Source of the DNA: Lapillicoccus jejuensis
GTDB taxonomy: Bacteria > Actinomycetota > Actinomycetes > Actinomycetales > Dermatophilaceae
NCBI RefSeq assembly: GCF_006715055.1
Contig: NZ_VFMN01000001.1
Span: 1,984,001 to 2,048,000 of the forward strand
Length of the DNA: 64,000 nucleotides
Direction of reading: 5' to 3'
A program made the position numbers and the translations under genes. Of this stretch, positions 51,070 through 60,044 are shown in pieces. Each line of letters begins with the position of its first letter. The first letter of the stretch is position 1. Under the pieces are notes generated by a model. That model was not told the DNA's origin and searched no databases. It worked only from the letters and a program-made list of their open reading frames with translations.

Positions 51070-51570
51070 GTGTTCACCCTCGACGCGGACCTGCCCGAGC
51101 GCCTCGCGCCCCTCGCCTGGCTGATCGGCCGCTGGGAGGGGGTCGGCGTCGTCGGCTACCCGACCATCGAGTCGGTGAACTTCGGCCAGGAGGTCGAGTG
51201 CTCGCACGACGGCCGCGGGTTCCTCGAGTGGCGCAGCCACACCTGGCTGCTGGACCAGGAGACCGGCGAGAAGGTCCGCCCGCTCGCGACCGAGCTCGGC
51301 TTCTGGCGCCCCAGCGAGGACGGCACGGAGGTCGAGCTGCTGCTCACCCACCCGACCGGGATCCTCGAGATGTACTTCGGACCGATCAGGCCGGCCAAGC
51401 TCGAGCTGCGCACCGACAGCGTCGTGCGCAGCCCCTCGGCGAAGGAGTACAACGCCGCGACGCGGATGTACGGCCTCGTCGAGTCGCAGCTGATGTGGGT
51501 GATGGACATGGCCGCCGTCGGCCAGCCCCTGCAGAGCCACGTCTCGGCGACGCTGCAGCGGGTCGGCTGA
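51070..51570 (+). CDS. Nitrobindin-like heme/fatty-acid-binding beta-barrel protein
   Basis: A 166-residue protein (DUF1794/nitrobindin, FABP-like). It has the family GxWxGxG motif as GRWEGVG (about 20-26), then FLEWRSHTWLL, and near the end the expected heme-ligand His in LQSHVSATLQR. It may bind ferric heme and scavenge peroxynitrite. TACGAT lies 8 nt before GTG 51070, so the message is probably leaderless. Confidence 0.85.
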   Translation: MFTLDADLPERLAPLAWLIGRWEGVGVVGYPTIESVNFGQEVECSHDGRGFLEWRSHTWLLDQETGEKVRPLATELGFWRPSEDGTEVELLLTHPTGILEMYFGPIRPAKLELRTDSVVRSPSAKEYNAATRMYGLVESQLMWVMDMAAVGQPLQSHVSATLQRVG

Positions 51571-51608
51571 GCAGCACGCCGTACGGCGCCCCGCTCTAGG
51601 CTGGGGGC

Positions 51609-52094
51609 GTGCCCGACCTCGGTGACGCCCTGCGGGCGCAGGGCAAGCGGATGACGCCCCAGCGGCGCCGGATCCTCGACGCCCTCGGGCGGCTCGAGCA
51701 CGCCACCCCCGACGAGGTGGCCGCCGCGGTCGAGGCCGACGGCGGTCCGTCCCTGCCGGCGTCGACGATCTACCGCGGGCTCGAGGTGCTCGAGGAGCTG
51801 GGCTTCGTCGACCACACCCACCTCGACCACCGCGCCCCGAGCTACCACCTGGCCGGTCACAGCGACCACATCCACCTCGTCTGCCTCGGCTGCGGGCGGG
51901 TGGCCGAGGCGCCGGTCGCGGAGGCTTCCGCCTTCGTCGGGAATCTGCGGGCCGCCCACGGCTTTGACGCCGACGTGACCCACATGGCGGTCCACGGCTG
52001 GTGCGCCGACTGCCTGGCCCGGCCCGATGACGAGCCGCCCGCCGCGGACCACGAGCACCACCACCACCACCGACCCGACGAGAGCCACCCATGA
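51609..52094 (+). CDS. Fur-family metalloregulator (Zur/FurB-like)
   Basis: A 161-residue regulator: winged helix TPQRRRILDALGRLEHATPDEV ... STIYRGLEVLEELGFV, then metal sites HIHLVCLGCGRVAEAP and CADCLA, with a His-rich tail HEHHHHH. The two Cys-x2-Cys pairs bind structural zinc. TAGGCT lies 6 nt before GTG 51609 (leaderless). It overlaps ygfZ as ATGA. Zinc or iron as the effector cannot be told from sequence alone; the His tail favours zinc or nickel. Confidence 0.88.
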   Translation: MPDLGDALRAQGKRMTPQRRRILDALGRLEHATPDEVAAAVEADGGPSLPASTIYRGLEVLEELGFVDHTHLDHRAPSYHLAGHSDHIHLVCLGCGRVAEAPVAEASAFVGNLRAAHGFDADVTHMAVHGWCADCLARPDDEPPAADHEHHHHHRPDESHP

Positions 52095-53128
52095 GCACCC
52101 CCGCCGCCCCGACCACCGTCCGCTCGCCGCTGCTGGGCGCCCCCGGCGCCGTGGCCGGTGAGGGCGTCGACGCGCCGGTCGCCGCGCACTACGGCGACCC
52201 GATGCGGGAGCAGCGGCTGCTGGCCGAGGGCCTGGCCGTCGTCGACCTGTCGCACCGGCGCGTCCTCACCGTCACCGGACCCGACCGCCTCACCTGGCTG
52301 CACTCGCTGACGACCCAGCAGCTCGCCGGGCTGGCGCCGCGCACCTCCGCCGAGACCCTCGTGCTGAGCCCGAAGGGCCACGTCGAGCACGACCTGCACC
52401 TCGTCGACGACGGGGAGACGACCTGGGTGACGACCGAGCCGCAGGACGGCGAGCCGCTGCGCGCCTGGCTGGACTCGATGCGCTTCATGCTCCGCGTCGA
52501 GGTCGCCGACGTCACCGACCGCTTCGCCGTCCTCGGGGAGCCGTACGGCGTCGAGTCCGCCCCCGGCGAGCCGCTCGCCTGGCGCGACCCGTGGCCCGCC
52601 CTGGTGGGGGACACGGCGGCGTACGGGCCGGTCGAGGGCCACCCGGGCGCGGACCGGACCTGGCGCGAGCTCATCGTGCCGCGCGAGGGGCTGGCCGCGG
52701 CGGTCGGCGACCGGCCGCTGGCCGGGTCGTGGGCGGCCGAGGCGCTGCGCGTCGCTGCGTGGCGGCCGCGGCTCGGGTTCGAGACCGACCACCGCACGAT
52801 CGTCCACGAGGTCGACTGGCTGCGCACCGCCGTCCACCTGCACAAGGGCTGCTACCGCGGGCAGGAGACCGTCGCGCGGGTGCACAACCTCGGCCGGCCG
52901 CCGCGGCGGCTCGTCTTCCTGCACCTCGACGGGTCGGGCCACGTCCTGCCCGAGCGGGGCAGCGAGGTCGTCCTCGACGGCCGCGCCGTCGGGTTCCTCA
53001 CCTCGGTCGCCCGGCACCACGAGGACGGCCCCATCGGCCTCGCCCTGGTCAAGCGCAGCACCCTCGTCGACGCGACCCTGTCCGTCGCCGGCATCGCCGC
53101 CGCCCAGACCGTCGTCGTCACCCCCTGA
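52091..53128 (+). CDS. ygfZ: YgfZ/GcvT-like folate-binding Fe-S assembly protein
   Basis: A 345-residue protein with the YgfZ signature KGCYRGQETVARVHN (about 255-269), and DLSHRRVLTVTGPDRLTWLHSL at the N-terminus like aminomethyltransferases. YgfZ helps repair or assemble Fe-S proteins with a folate cofactor. The ATG overlaps the Fur stop, so both are co-translated; metal control of the pair is likely. Confidence 0.9.
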   Translation: MSTPAAPTTVRSPLLGAPGAVAGEGVDAPVAAHYGDPMREQRLLAEGLAVVDLSHRRVLTVTGPDRLTWLHSLTTQQLAGLAPRTSAETLVLSPKGHVEHDLHLVDDGETTWVTTEPQDGEPLRAWLDSMRFMLRVEVADVTDRFAVLGEPYGVESAPGEPLAWRDPWPALVGDTAAYGPVEGHPGADRTWRELIVPREGLAAAVGDRPLAGSWAAEALRVAAWRPRLGFETDHRTIVHEVDWLRTAVHLHKGCYRGQETVARVHNLGRPPRRLVFLHLDGSGHVLPERGSEVVLDGRAVGFLTSVARHHEDGPIGLALVKRSTLVDATLSVAGIAAAQTVVVTP

Positions 53129-53143
53129 GGGACGCACCGCAGC

Positions 53144-53202
53144 AGGACACCCCACATGTTGCTGGGATGGACACGTCCATCCCCAGCAACATGTGGGGTC
53201 CT
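53144..53202. repeat. Convergent-junction repeat, copy 2 (full hairpin)
   Basis: AGGACACCCCACATGTTGCT and its complement AGCAACATGTGGGGTCCT form, with GGATGGAC/GTCCATCC near the centre, a stem of about 27 bp with two small bulges and a 2-nt loop. It lies between the converging ygfZ and BKACE genes. Confidence 0.8.
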
Positions 53203-53221
53203 CGGTTCCTGGAGGTGGGCG

Positions 53222-54055
53222 TCAGCGGCGCTTGACGTGGAGCAGCTCGCGCGCCTGGGTCGTCGTCATCGGCGGGCGCTGCAGGATCGTCGCGACCTCG
53301 GCGGCGCGCGAGACCAGCTCGTCGTTGTGCTGGACCGGGCGGCCCTTGGCGTAGACGAGGTTGTCCTCCATGCCGACCCGCAGGTGGCCGCCACCACCGA
53401 GGGCGGCGGCGAGCACGGGCAGGTGGGTGCGCCCGATGCCGGTGGCGGACCAGCTCGTCACCTGCGGCGGCAGCATCGACACGGCGGCGGCCACGGCCTG
53501 CGCCGTGCCGGGCATCCCGCCGGGGACGCCGGTGACCAGGTCGACGTGCACCGCGCCGCCGTACGGCAGTCCCTCGGTGTCGAGCAGCCGGCGCAGCGCC
53601 GCGACGTGGCCGAGGTCGAAGAGCTCGAACTCCGGCACGATCTCGCGCTCGACGCTCTGCCGGTAGAGCTGCACGACGAACGGCCACGGGTTGAGGAAGA
53701 CGTCGTCGCCGAAGTTCGTCGTGCCGCAGGTGAGCGAGCACGAGTCGGGCTCGGCGTCGAGGACGGTCAGCCGCAGGTCCAGCGGGTCGTGGACCGACCC
53801 GCCGGTCGAGAGCTGGACGACCAGGTCGGTCGTCTCGCGGATCGCGTCGACCGAGGCCTTGAGCAGGCCGTGGTCGAGCGTCGGGCGGTGGTCGGCGTCG
53901 CGGATGTGCAGGTGGATCATCGACGCCCCGGCCGCCTCGCAGCGGACGGCGGTCTCGACGAGCTCCTCGAGGGTGGTGGGGAGCTGGGGGGCGTCGCTCT
54001 TGGCGACCTCGGCGCCGGTGGGCGCGACGGTGATGAGGGTGGCAGCGCTGCTCAT
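53222..54055 (-). CDS. Beta-keto acid cleavage enzyme family protein (BKACE, DUF849)
   Basis: A 277-residue TIM-barrel zinc enzyme. The first His-x-His pair is in ASMIHLHIRD; other family elements are VQLSTGG, NPWPFVVQLY, PEFELFDLGH and GGHLRVGMEDNLVY. Such enzymes use acetyl-CoA to cleave beta-keto acids (for example 3-keto-5-aminohexanoate). ATG 54055 is preferred since AGGA lies 8 nt upstream. The substrate is unknown. Confidence 0.85.
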   Translation of the reverse strand: MSSAATLITVAPTGAEVAKSDAPQLPTTLEELVETAVRCEAAGASMIHLHIRDADHRPTLDHGLLKASVDAIRETTDLVVQLSTGGSVHDPLDLRLTVLDAEPDSCSLTCGTTNFGDDVFLNPWPFVVQLYRQSVEREIVPEFELFDLGHVAALRRLLDTEGLPYGGAVHVDLVTGVPGGMPGTAQAVAAAVSMLPPQVTSWSATGIGRTHLPVLAAALGGGGHLRVGMEDNLVYAKGRPVQHNDELVSRAAEVATILQRPPMTTTQARELLHVKRR

Positions 54056-54122
54056 GGGCGTCATCCTGCCGGGTGCCCGAGGGGAGTTCCCACCGCGGCT
54101 GTGGGTCAGGTCACGCTGCCTC

Positions 54123-54142
54123 GAGTTTGCACTTGCTAACTC
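54123..54142. promoter_or_regulatory. Inverted repeat upstream of the XRE regulator
   Basis: GAGTTTGC-ACTT-GCTAACTC (7 of 8 paired) lies 19 bp before the start of the XRE gene; an overlapping CTTGC...GCAAG repeat is also present. A likely operator for autoregulation and for the divergent BKACE gene. Confidence 0.45.
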
Positions 54143-54161
54143 CGGCAAGCAGACTGGAGGC

Positions 54162-54626
54162 ATGAGCAAGCTGTCGCCGCACGAGCTGGGGGCGTTCCTG
54201 CGCGAGCAGCGCCAGTCCGCCCAGCTCTCGCTGCGCCAGCTGTCCGACCTCGCCGGCGTCTCCAACCCCTACCTCAGCCAGATCGAGCGGGGCCTGAAGA
54301 AGCCGAGCGCCGAGATCCTCCAGCAGCTCGCGAGGGCGCTGCAGGTCTCGGCCGAGTCGCTCTACGTCCACGCCGGCATCCTCGACGCCGTCCCCGCCCC
54401 GGCGGGCACCCCCGGCGTCCTCGAGGCCATCGCCGCCGACCCCGCGCTGACCCCGCGCCAGCGCGCCGTCCTCACCGACGTCTACGTCTCCTTCGTCGGC
54501 GTGGCGGCCGAGCCGGCCGCCGCCGCGCAGGAGCCGGACGAGGACGCCACCGACCCGGACCCGACAGGGTCCCCGCGCAGCGCACCGTCGCGCCGGCGCA
54601 CCCGCACCGCACGACCGACCCGCTGA
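54162..54626 (+). CDS. XRE-family helix-turn-helix regulator (Rv0474-like)
   Basis: A 154-residue protein: LSPHELGAFLREQRQSAQLS, HTH LRQLSDLAGVSNPYLSQIER and GLKKPSAEILQQLARAL, followed by an acidic then Arg-rich tail. The same regulator sits directly upstream of hbhA in mycobacteria (Rv0474-Rv0475), and here too an HbhA-like gene follows after 29 bp. ATG 54162 follows CTGGAGG. Confidence 0.88.
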   Translation: MSKLSPHELGAFLREQRQSAQLSLRQLSDLAGVSNPYLSQIERGLKKPSAEILQQLARALQVSAESLYVHAGILDAVPAPAGTPGVLEAIAADPALTPRQRAVLTDVYVSFVGVAAEPAAAAQEPDEDATDPDPTGSPRSAPSRRRTRTARPTR

Positions 54627-54655
54627 CCGCAGCACCCACGTCCAAGGAGGACACC

Positions 54656-55390
54656 ATGGCCCGCACGCCCGACCTGAAGAAGACCGCCACCGACGCCGGC
54701 GAGGCCCTCGTCGGCCTCGTCGACCTCGCCGTCGCCCGCGTCCGCGACGCACAGGCGCAGACCGTCGCCACCACCCGCGCCATCGGCCAGATCGACCCCA
54801 AGGGCGTCCAGCGCGAGCTCGTCGCCCAGGCCGACCGGGCCGTCAAGCAGGCGGTCAACGCGCCGTCGTACGCCGTCCAGCGCGCCCAGGCCCTCGTCAC
54901 CCAGGTCGAGGGCGACGCCAAGGCCCGCGTCGGCCAGCTCGAGGAGCGCGGCGAGAGCCTGCTCCAGCGGCTGCGCACCCAGCGCGCCACCAAGGACCTC
55001 GTCGCCCAGGTCGACACGACGATCGCCCTCGGGCGCGGCGCCGTGACGACCGCCCGCAAGGCCGTCGACGCGACGACCTCCTCGGCCAAGGCCACGCTGA
55101 CGACCGCCCGCCACGGCGTCGAGGAGACCGCCGCGACGATCGAGGACGTCGTCGCCGACGACGTCGAGACCGTCGTCGAGGCGATCAAGGACGACGCCCC
55201 GGCCGTCGAGCCGGTCGCGAAGGAGACGGTCAAGCGCACCCGTACCGCGGCCAAGCGCACGAGCACGACCGCCCGCAAGAGCGCCGCCCGCACCACCTCG
55301 CGCGCCAAGGCGACCACCACGGCCGCCAAGAAGACGACGACCCGCGCCCGCAAGGCCGTCGCCGACGGCGCCGCGAAGGTCGGCGACTGA
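54656..55390 (+). CDS. HbhA-like coiled-coil protein with basic C-terminus
   Basis: A 244-residue protein related to heparin-binding haemagglutinin. The N-terminal two thirds are long helices (GLVDLAVARVRDAQAQTVAT and so on, coiled coil). The C-terminal 65 residues are Lys/Arg/Thr/Ala repeats (KRTRTAAKRTSTTARKSAAR), similar to HbhA's polyanion-binding tail. AAGGAGG precedes the ATG. In non-pathogens such proteins have roles in lipid-body or envelope structure; adhesion is only one option. Confidence 0.82.
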   Translation: MARTPDLKKTATDAGEALVGLVDLAVARVRDAQAQTVATTRAIGQIDPKGVQRELVAQADRAVKQAVNAPSYAVQRAQALVTQVEGDAKARVGQLEERGESLLQRLRTQRATKDLVAQVDTTIALGRGAVTTARKAVDATTSSAKATLTTARHGVEETAATIEDVVADDVETVVEAIKDDAPAVEPVAKETVKRTRTAAKRTSTTARKSAARTTSRAKATTTAAKKTTTRARKAVADGAAKVGD

Positions 55391-55439
55391 CCGCACGCCG
55401 TACGGCGCCCCGTACGGCGCCGGCGCACCACCTCGTGAT

Positions 55440-55468
55440 CGCCCGGACGGCCCCGTGCCGTCCGGGCG
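55440..55468 (+). terminator. Hairpin terminator after the HbhA-like gene
   Basis: CGCCCGGACGGC and GCCGTCCGGGCG form a perfect 12-bp stem with a CCCGT loop. Confidence 0.7.
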
Positions 55469-55493
55469 CTCGCGTGCTGGGACACTGACCGCC

Positions 55494-56501
55494 GTGACCG
55501 AGCCCGCGACCGCCGCCTCCCCGTCCGTCTCGCCCGCCCTCGCGCAGGCGCCCGTCCTCGCGCACGTCGTGCGCGGCGGGGTCGTCGAGAGCGTGCACCG
55601 GGCCAGCGTCGTCGTGACCGCCGCCGACGGGTCGACCGAGTGGGTGCTCGGCGACGCCGACGGGATGGTCTTCCCACGCTCGTCCAACAAGCCGCTGCAG
55701 GCCGTGGCGCTGCTGCGCGCCGGCTGGGACCCGACGCCCGAGCAGCTGGCCCTGGCCTGCGCCAGCCACCTCGGCGAGCCGTTCCACCTCGAGACCGCCC
55801 GCGGCACCCTCGCCGCCGCCGGCCTCGGTGAGGGCGACCTGCAGAACACCCCCGACTACCCGATCGACGAGCCCTCCCGGCTGGCCTGGATCCGGGCCGG
55901 CCACGACAAGGAGGCCATCGCGCAGAACTGCTCCGGCAAGCACGCGGGCATGCTCGCCGCCTGCGTCGCGGCCGGGTGGGACGCGGCGTCGTACCGCGAC
56001 CCCGAGCACCCGCTGCAGCAGCTGGTCACCCGCACCGTCGAGGAGCTCGCCGGGGCGCCCGTCGAGGCGGTCGTCGTGGACGGGTGCGGCGCCCCGCAGC
56101 ACGGGTTCCCGCTCGCCGGGCTCGCCCGCGCGTTCGGCCGGGTCGCCGCCGCCGCGGAGGGGACCCCCGAGCGGCGGGTCGCCGACGCGGTCGGCGCGCA
56201 CCCCGAGCACGTCTCCGGCACCGGTCGTCCCGCGGCCCGCCTCATCGCCGCCGTCCCCGGGCTGGTCGCCAAGGAGGGCGCGGAGGCGGTGTTCGCCGTC
56301 GGCCTCCCGGACGGGCGCGGCGTCGCGGTCAAGGTCGTCGACGGCGGCGCGCGCGCCGCCTCGGTCCTGCTCGCGGCCGCGCTGCGCCGGGCCGGGCTCG
56401 GCGCCACCACCGAGGAGCAGGCCGCCCTCGCCGCCCTCGAGGACGCGCCCGTCCTCGGGCACGGCGAGCGCGTCGGCGCCGTCGTCGCCGTCGGGATCTG
56501 A
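55494..56501 (+). CDS. Asparaginase II family protein
   Basis: A 335-residue protein of the thermolabile asparaginase family (PF06089): LAHVVRGGVVESVHRASVVV, FPRSSNKPLQAVALL, ACASHLGEPFH, NCSGKHAGMLAACVAAGW and VVDGCGAPQHGFPL. It hydrolyses asparagine to aspartate and ammonia. A GACACT -10-like box lies 8 nt before GTG 55494. The stop is immediately followed by the dtd start. Confidence 0.88.
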   Translation: MTEPATAASPSVSPALAQAPVLAHVVRGGVVESVHRASVVVTAADGSTEWVLGDADGMVFPRSSNKPLQAVALLRAGWDPTPEQLALACASHLGEPFHLETARGTLAAAGLGEGDLQNTPDYPIDEPSRLAWIRAGHDKEAIAQNCSGKHAGMLAACVAAGWDAASYRDPEHPLQQLVTRTVEELAGAPVEAVVVDGCGAPQHGFPLAGLARAFGRVAAAAEGTPERRVADAVGAHPEHVSGTGRPAARLIAAVPGLVAKEGAEAVFAVGLPDGRGVAVKVVDGGARAASVLLAAALRRAGLGATTEEQAALAALEDAPVLGHGERVGAVVAVGI

Positions 56502-56927
56502 GTGCGCGCCGTCCTCCAGCGGGTCAGCCGGGCGAGCGTCACCGTCGACGGCACGGTCGCCGGCGAGCTCGACCGGCCCGGGCTGCTGGCCCTCGTCGGC
56601 GTCACCCACGACGACGGCCCGGAGCAGGCGCAGGCCCTCGCCCGCAAGATCGCCGAGCTGCGCATCCTCGACGGGGAGCGGTCCGCGAGCGACCTCGACG
56701 CGCCCGTCCTCGTCGTCAGCCAGTTCACGCTCCACGCCGACACCCGCAAGGGGCGGCGCCCGTCGTGGAGCGCGGCCGCCCCCGGCCCGGTCGCCGAGCC
56801 GCTCGTCGAGGCCGTCGTCGCCGCGCTGCGCGAGCGGGGGCTCACGGTCGCCACGGGAACCTTCGGGGCCCACATGGAGGTTTCCCTGGTGAACGACGGC
56901 CCGGTCACGCTCGTCCTCGACGTCTGA
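56502..56927 (+). CDS. dtd: D-aminoacyl-tRNA deacylase
   Basis: A 141-residue [20 protein letters not shown] at the N-terminus, the SQFTL motif in [18 protein letters not shown] and the Gly-cisPro-like [10 protein letters not shown] at the C-terminus. It removes D-amino acids from tRNA. GTG 56502 directly follows the asparaginase TGA. Confidence 0.95.
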   Translation: MRAVLQRVSRASVTVDGTVAGELDRPGLLALVGVTHDDGPEQAQALARKIAELRILDGERSASDLDAPVLVVSQFTLHADTRKGRRPSWSAAAPGPVAEPLVEAVVAALRERGLTVATGTFGAHMEVSLVNDGPVTLVLDV

Positions 56928-56969
56928 CGAACCCGCCGTCCCCCGACACCCGACCCCTAGGCTGGAGCC

Positions 56970-57299
56970 ATGGACGTCTTCTCCACCGTGCAGGGCACCC
57001 TGCTCCTCGTCCTCGGCGTGGTCGCCCTGGCCTGCGAGGTGTTCGCCCTCGTCGACGCCCTGCGCCATCGCCCGGACGCCTACACGGCGGCCGGCAAGCG
57101 GACGAAGACGTTCTGGACGATCGTGCTGGCCGTCGCGCTGGCGGTCGGCATCATCACCGTCTTCAACGTGCTCGGCTTCGTCGGCATCATCGCCTTCGTC
57201 GCCGCCGCGGTCTACCTCGCCGACGTGCGCCCCGCCCTGCGCCAGGTCAGCGGCCGCGGCGGTCGCTCCTCGTCGTCGGGCCCCTACGGACCCTGGTGA
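56970..57299 (+). CDS. DUF2516 family membrane protein
   Basis: A 109-residue protein with about three hydrophobic helices (TLLLVLGVVALACEVFALVD, WTIVLAVALAVGIITVFNVL, FVGIIAFVAAAVYLADV) and the conserved RPDAYTAAGKRTKTFW loop of DUF2516. TAGGCT lies 6 nt before the ATG, so it is probably leaderless. The function is unknown. Confidence 0.88.
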   Translation: MDVFSTVQGTLLLVLGVVALACEVFALVDALRHRPDAYTAAGKRTKTFWTIVLAVALAVGIITVFNVLGFVGIIAFVAAAVYLADVRPALRQVSGRGGRSSSSGPYGPW

Positions 57300-57313
57300 C
57301 CGCCGTCGGCGCG

Positions 57314-57334
57314 GTGCGGCACACTGTGCCGCAC
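57314..57334. promoter_or_regulatory. 21-bp perfect palindrome upstream of the cupin gene
   Basis: GTGCGGCACA-C-TGTGCCGCAC has two perfect 10-bp arms around one base, 40 bp before the cupin ATG. It could be an operator of a dimeric repressor or the terminator of the DUF2516 gene; there is no T-run. Confidence 0.5.
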
Positions 57335-57374
57335 ACCGCACCGGCCTGACGGCCGCACCAGCAGCTGGGGAGCC

Positions 57375-57788
57375 ATGAGCCAGGACGTCACCGACGCCAT
57401 GCACACGCCGGACGAGTACGACGGGCCCGACCCGCGCAACCCGACGGCCGACATCTTCAGCGCCCAGCGACCGTGGGGCGGCTTCCAGCAGTTCGTCTCC
57501 AACGAGCAGGTGACGGTCAAGATCATCACCGTGCAGCCCGGCCACCGGCTCTCCCTGCAACGCCACGAGCACCGCGGCGAGATGTGGACGGTCCTCGACG
57601 GGCCGATGGACATCACCGTCGGCGAGCGGACCTGGGTCGCGCAGCCGGGGGAGGTCATCTGGGCCCCGTCCGCCGAGCTGCACCGGATGGGCAACAGCGG
57701 CGACGCGCCCGCACGGATCCTCGAGGTGGCCTTCGGCCACTTCGACGAGGGCGACATCGAGCGCCTCGAGGACGACTACGCCCGCTGA
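57375..57788 (+). CDS. Cupin, mannose-6-phosphate isomerase type II-like
   Basis: A 137-residue single-domain cupin. RPWGGFQQFVSNEQVTVKII, LSLQRHEHRGEMWTVLDG (metal-binding H-x-H...E) and PGEVIWAPSAELHRMGN match the phosphomannose isomerase half of ManC-type enzymes. It may act in GDP-mannose supply or be a sugar-phosphate isomerase. Its 3' end overlaps the convergent methyltransferase gene by 13 bp. Confidence 0.82.
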   Translation: MSQDVTDAMHTPDEYDGPDPRNPTADIFSAQRPWGGFQQFVSNEQVTVKIITVQPGHRLSLQRHEHRGEMWTVLDGPMDITVGERTWVAQPGEVIWAPSAELHRMGNSGDAPARILEVAFGHFDEGDIERLEDDYAR

Positions 57789-58606
57789 GGGTCCGCGGGG
57801 GCGGTGAGGGGGGCGACCGCCGCCCACGCCACGCCCACCTCGCCCAGCCGCCAGCGGCCCGGCCCGTCCTGGACCGGCCAGCCCTGGTCCCGGACGGCGC
57901 CCACGGCCGACACCCAGCGCTGCCGGACGCCGTACGACGCCAGCGGGGCCGCGACGTCCCACGCCCGGTCGAGCGCGGTGAGCCAGTCGTGCACCCGCTC
58001 GCCGGGGACGTTGCGGTGGATGAGCGCCTTGGGCAGCCGCTCGGCGACGTCCGAGGGGCGCTCGAGCCCGGCCAGGCGCAGCGAGAGGGTGAGCGTGGCC
58101 GGGCCGTCCGCGTCGAGAGCCACCCACGCGTGCCGGCGGCCGAGCTCGTCGCAGGTGCCGTCGACGACGAGGCCGCCGGGCGTGAGCCGCTCGCGCAGCC
58201 GGTCCCACGTGGCCGGGACGTCCGACTCGTCGTACTGGCGCAGGACGTTGCTCGCCCGCACGAGGGTCGGGCGCTCGCCGTCCTCGAGCGGGACCTCGAA
58301 GCCACCGAGGCGGAAGGTCAGCCCCGGGCGCTCGAGCGGGCGGCCCGCCTCGACCCGGGCCGGGTCGATCTCGATGCCGACGACCCGCACGTCGGGCCGG
58401 ACCCGGCGCAGGCGCTCGTGCAGCTCGACGGCGGTGACCGGCGAGGCGCCGTACCCCAGGTCGACGACGACCGGTGACCTGGGGGCGCGGCGCAGCCGCC
58501 AGGCCTGCGGCCCCGCGAGCCAGCGGTCGAGCCGGCGCAGCCGGTTGGGGTTGGTCGTGCCGCGCGTGACGACGCCGACCGGTCGGGTCGGGGTGCTGCG
58601 CGCCAC
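57776..58606 (-). CDS. Class I SAM-dependent methyltransferase
   Basis: A 276-residue protein with a SAM-binding motif I as [17 protein letters not shown] (about 46-62), an acidic end of strand 2 in [11 protein letters not shown], and a [16 protein letters not shown] segment. The exact substrate is unknown. GTG 58606 is the only good upstream start. It reads away from mshA; two identical palindromes lie in the divergent space. Confidence 0.75.
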   Translation of the reverse strand: MARSTPTRPVGVVTRGTTNPNRLRRLDRWLAGPQAWRLRRAPRSPVVVDLGYGASPVTAVELHERLRRVRPDVRVVGIEIDPARVEAGRPLERPGLTFRLGGFEVPLEDGERPTLVRASNVLRQYDESDVPATWDRLRERLTPGGLVVDGTCDELGRRHAWVALDADGPATLTLSLRLAGLERPSDVAERLPKALIHRNVPGERVHDWLTALDRAWDVAAPLASYGVRQRWVSAVGAVRDQGWPVQDGPGRWRLGEVGVAWAAVAPLTAPADPQRA

Positions 58607-58630
58607 CCCGCGAGCCTACGGCGACCCACT

Positions 58631-58694
58631 CGAATCGGATTCGCTCCGCTCGGCTCGGGTCACGACGGGAGCCGGGCGGACCGAATCCGATTCG
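58631..58694. promoter_or_regulatory. Paired 13-bp palindromes between methyltransferase gene and mshA
   Basis: CGAATCGGATTCG (58631-58643) and CGAATCCGATTCG (58682-58694) are exact reverse complements, each nearly symmetric around one base (CGAATC-S-GATTCG), with centres 51 bp apart, about five helical turns. This spacing suits cooperative binding of a repressor across the divergent promoters. Confidence 0.65.
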
Positions 58695-58748
58695 CGGGGG
58701 CTCGGGGGCGGGGGGAATGGGGGTCGGGGGAGCGGTGTTGGCGCGGTC

Positions 58749-60041
58749 GTGCCGCCGTCCCCGATCCGTCGCGTCGCGATGCTCAGCGTGCACACCTCAC
58801 CGCTCGAGCAGCCCGGGACGGGTGACGCCGGCGGCCTCAACGTCTACGTCGCCGAGACCGCCCGCGAGCTGGCCGCCCGCGGGGTCGAGGTCGAGGTCTT
58901 CACCCGCGCGACGACCGGGTCGCTGCCGCCCGTGGTCGAGATGACGCCCGGGGTGCAGGTGCGCCACGTCGTCGCCGGCCCGTTCGAGGGGCTCGGCAAG
59001 CACGACCTCCCCGGCCAGCTGTGCGCCTTCGCGGCCACCGTCATGCGGCAGATGGCCGTCCACCCCGACGGCTGGTACGACGTCCTGCACAGCCACTACT
59101 GGCTCTCCGGCCAGGTCGGCTGGCTCGCCGCCGACCGGTGGGACGTCCCCCTCGTGCACACCATGCACACGATGGCGCGCGTGAAGAACGCCGCGCTCGC
59201 CTCGGGCGACAGCCCCGAGCCCCCCGGACGCGAGATCGGCGAGGTCCAGGTCGTCGAGGCCGCCGACCGGCTCGTGGCCAACACCGACCGCGAGGCCCGC
59301 GAGCTCGTCGAGCTGTACGACGCCCAGCCCGACCGGGTCCGCGTCGTGCCGCCCGGGGTCGACCTGTCCGTCTTCACCCCCGGCGACCGCACCGCGGCCC
59401 GGGCCGCCGTCGGCGTCCCGGACGACGCCGTGCTGCTGCTCTTCGTCGGCCGGATCCAACCGCTCAAGGCGCCCGACGTGCTGCTGCGGCTGGCCGCCGA
59501 GCTCGTCGCCCGTGACCCCGGGCTGCGCTCGCGGCTCGTCGTCGGCGTCCTCGGTGGGCCGAGCGGCAACGGCCTGGCGCGCCCCCGCGCGCTCGAGGAG
59601 CTGGCGGCGCGGCTCGGGATCCGCGACCTCGTGCGGTTCGTCCCGCCGGTCGACCGGGCCACGCTGGCCCGGTGGTACCGCGCGGCCGACGTCGTCACCG
59701 TGCCGTCGCACAACGAGTCGTTCGGGCTCGTCGCCATCGAGGCCCAGGCCTGCGGTACGCCGGTCGTCGCGGCCGCGGTCGGGGGGCTGCCGGTGGCCGT
59801 CGGCGACGCCGGGGTGCTCGTGCCGACCCACGACCCGGCCGACTGGGCCGACGCCGTCGGCGCGCTGCTCGCCGACCCGGCCCGCCGCGCGGCGCTCGGC
59901 CGGCGGGGCGTCGCGCACGCCGCCGGTTTCGGCTGGGGGACGACGACCCAGCGACTGCTGGAGGTCTACGCGGAGGCCCGTACGGCGCGCCGTACGGGTG
60001 CGACGACGCTCGCGGGCGTCCCGACCGCCGTGGTTCCCTGA
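58749..60041 (+). CDS. mshA: D-inositol-3-phosphate glycosyltransferase
   Basis: A 430-residue GT-B enzyme, first step of mycothiol synthesis. Diagnostic blocks: [88 protein letters not shown] and [20 protein letters not shown] (E-x7-E). GTG 58749 is one of several possible starts; the conserved part begins about 10 codons later. ybjN follows by 3 bp. Confidence 0.95.
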   Translation: MPPSPIRRVAMLSVHTSPLEQPGTGDAGGLNVYVAETARELAARGVEVEVFTRATTGSLPPVVEMTPGVQVRHVVAGPFEGLGKHDLPGQLCAFAATVMRQMAVHPDGWYDVLHSHYWLSGQVGWLAADRWDVPLVHTMHTMARVKNAALASGDSPEPPGREIGEVQVVEAADRLVANTDREARELVELYDAQPDRVRVVPPGVDLSVFTPGDRTAARAAVGVPDDAVLLLFVGRIQPLKAPDVLLRLAAELVARDPGLRSRLVVGVLGGPSGNGLARPRALEELAARLGIRDLVRFVPPVDRATLARWYRAADVVTVPSHNESFGLVAIEAQACGTPVVAAAVGGLPVAVGDAGVLVPTHDPADWADAVGALLADPARRAALGRRGVAHAAGFGWGTTTQRLLEVYAEARTARRTGATTLAGVPTAVVP

Positions 60042-60044
60042 GGC

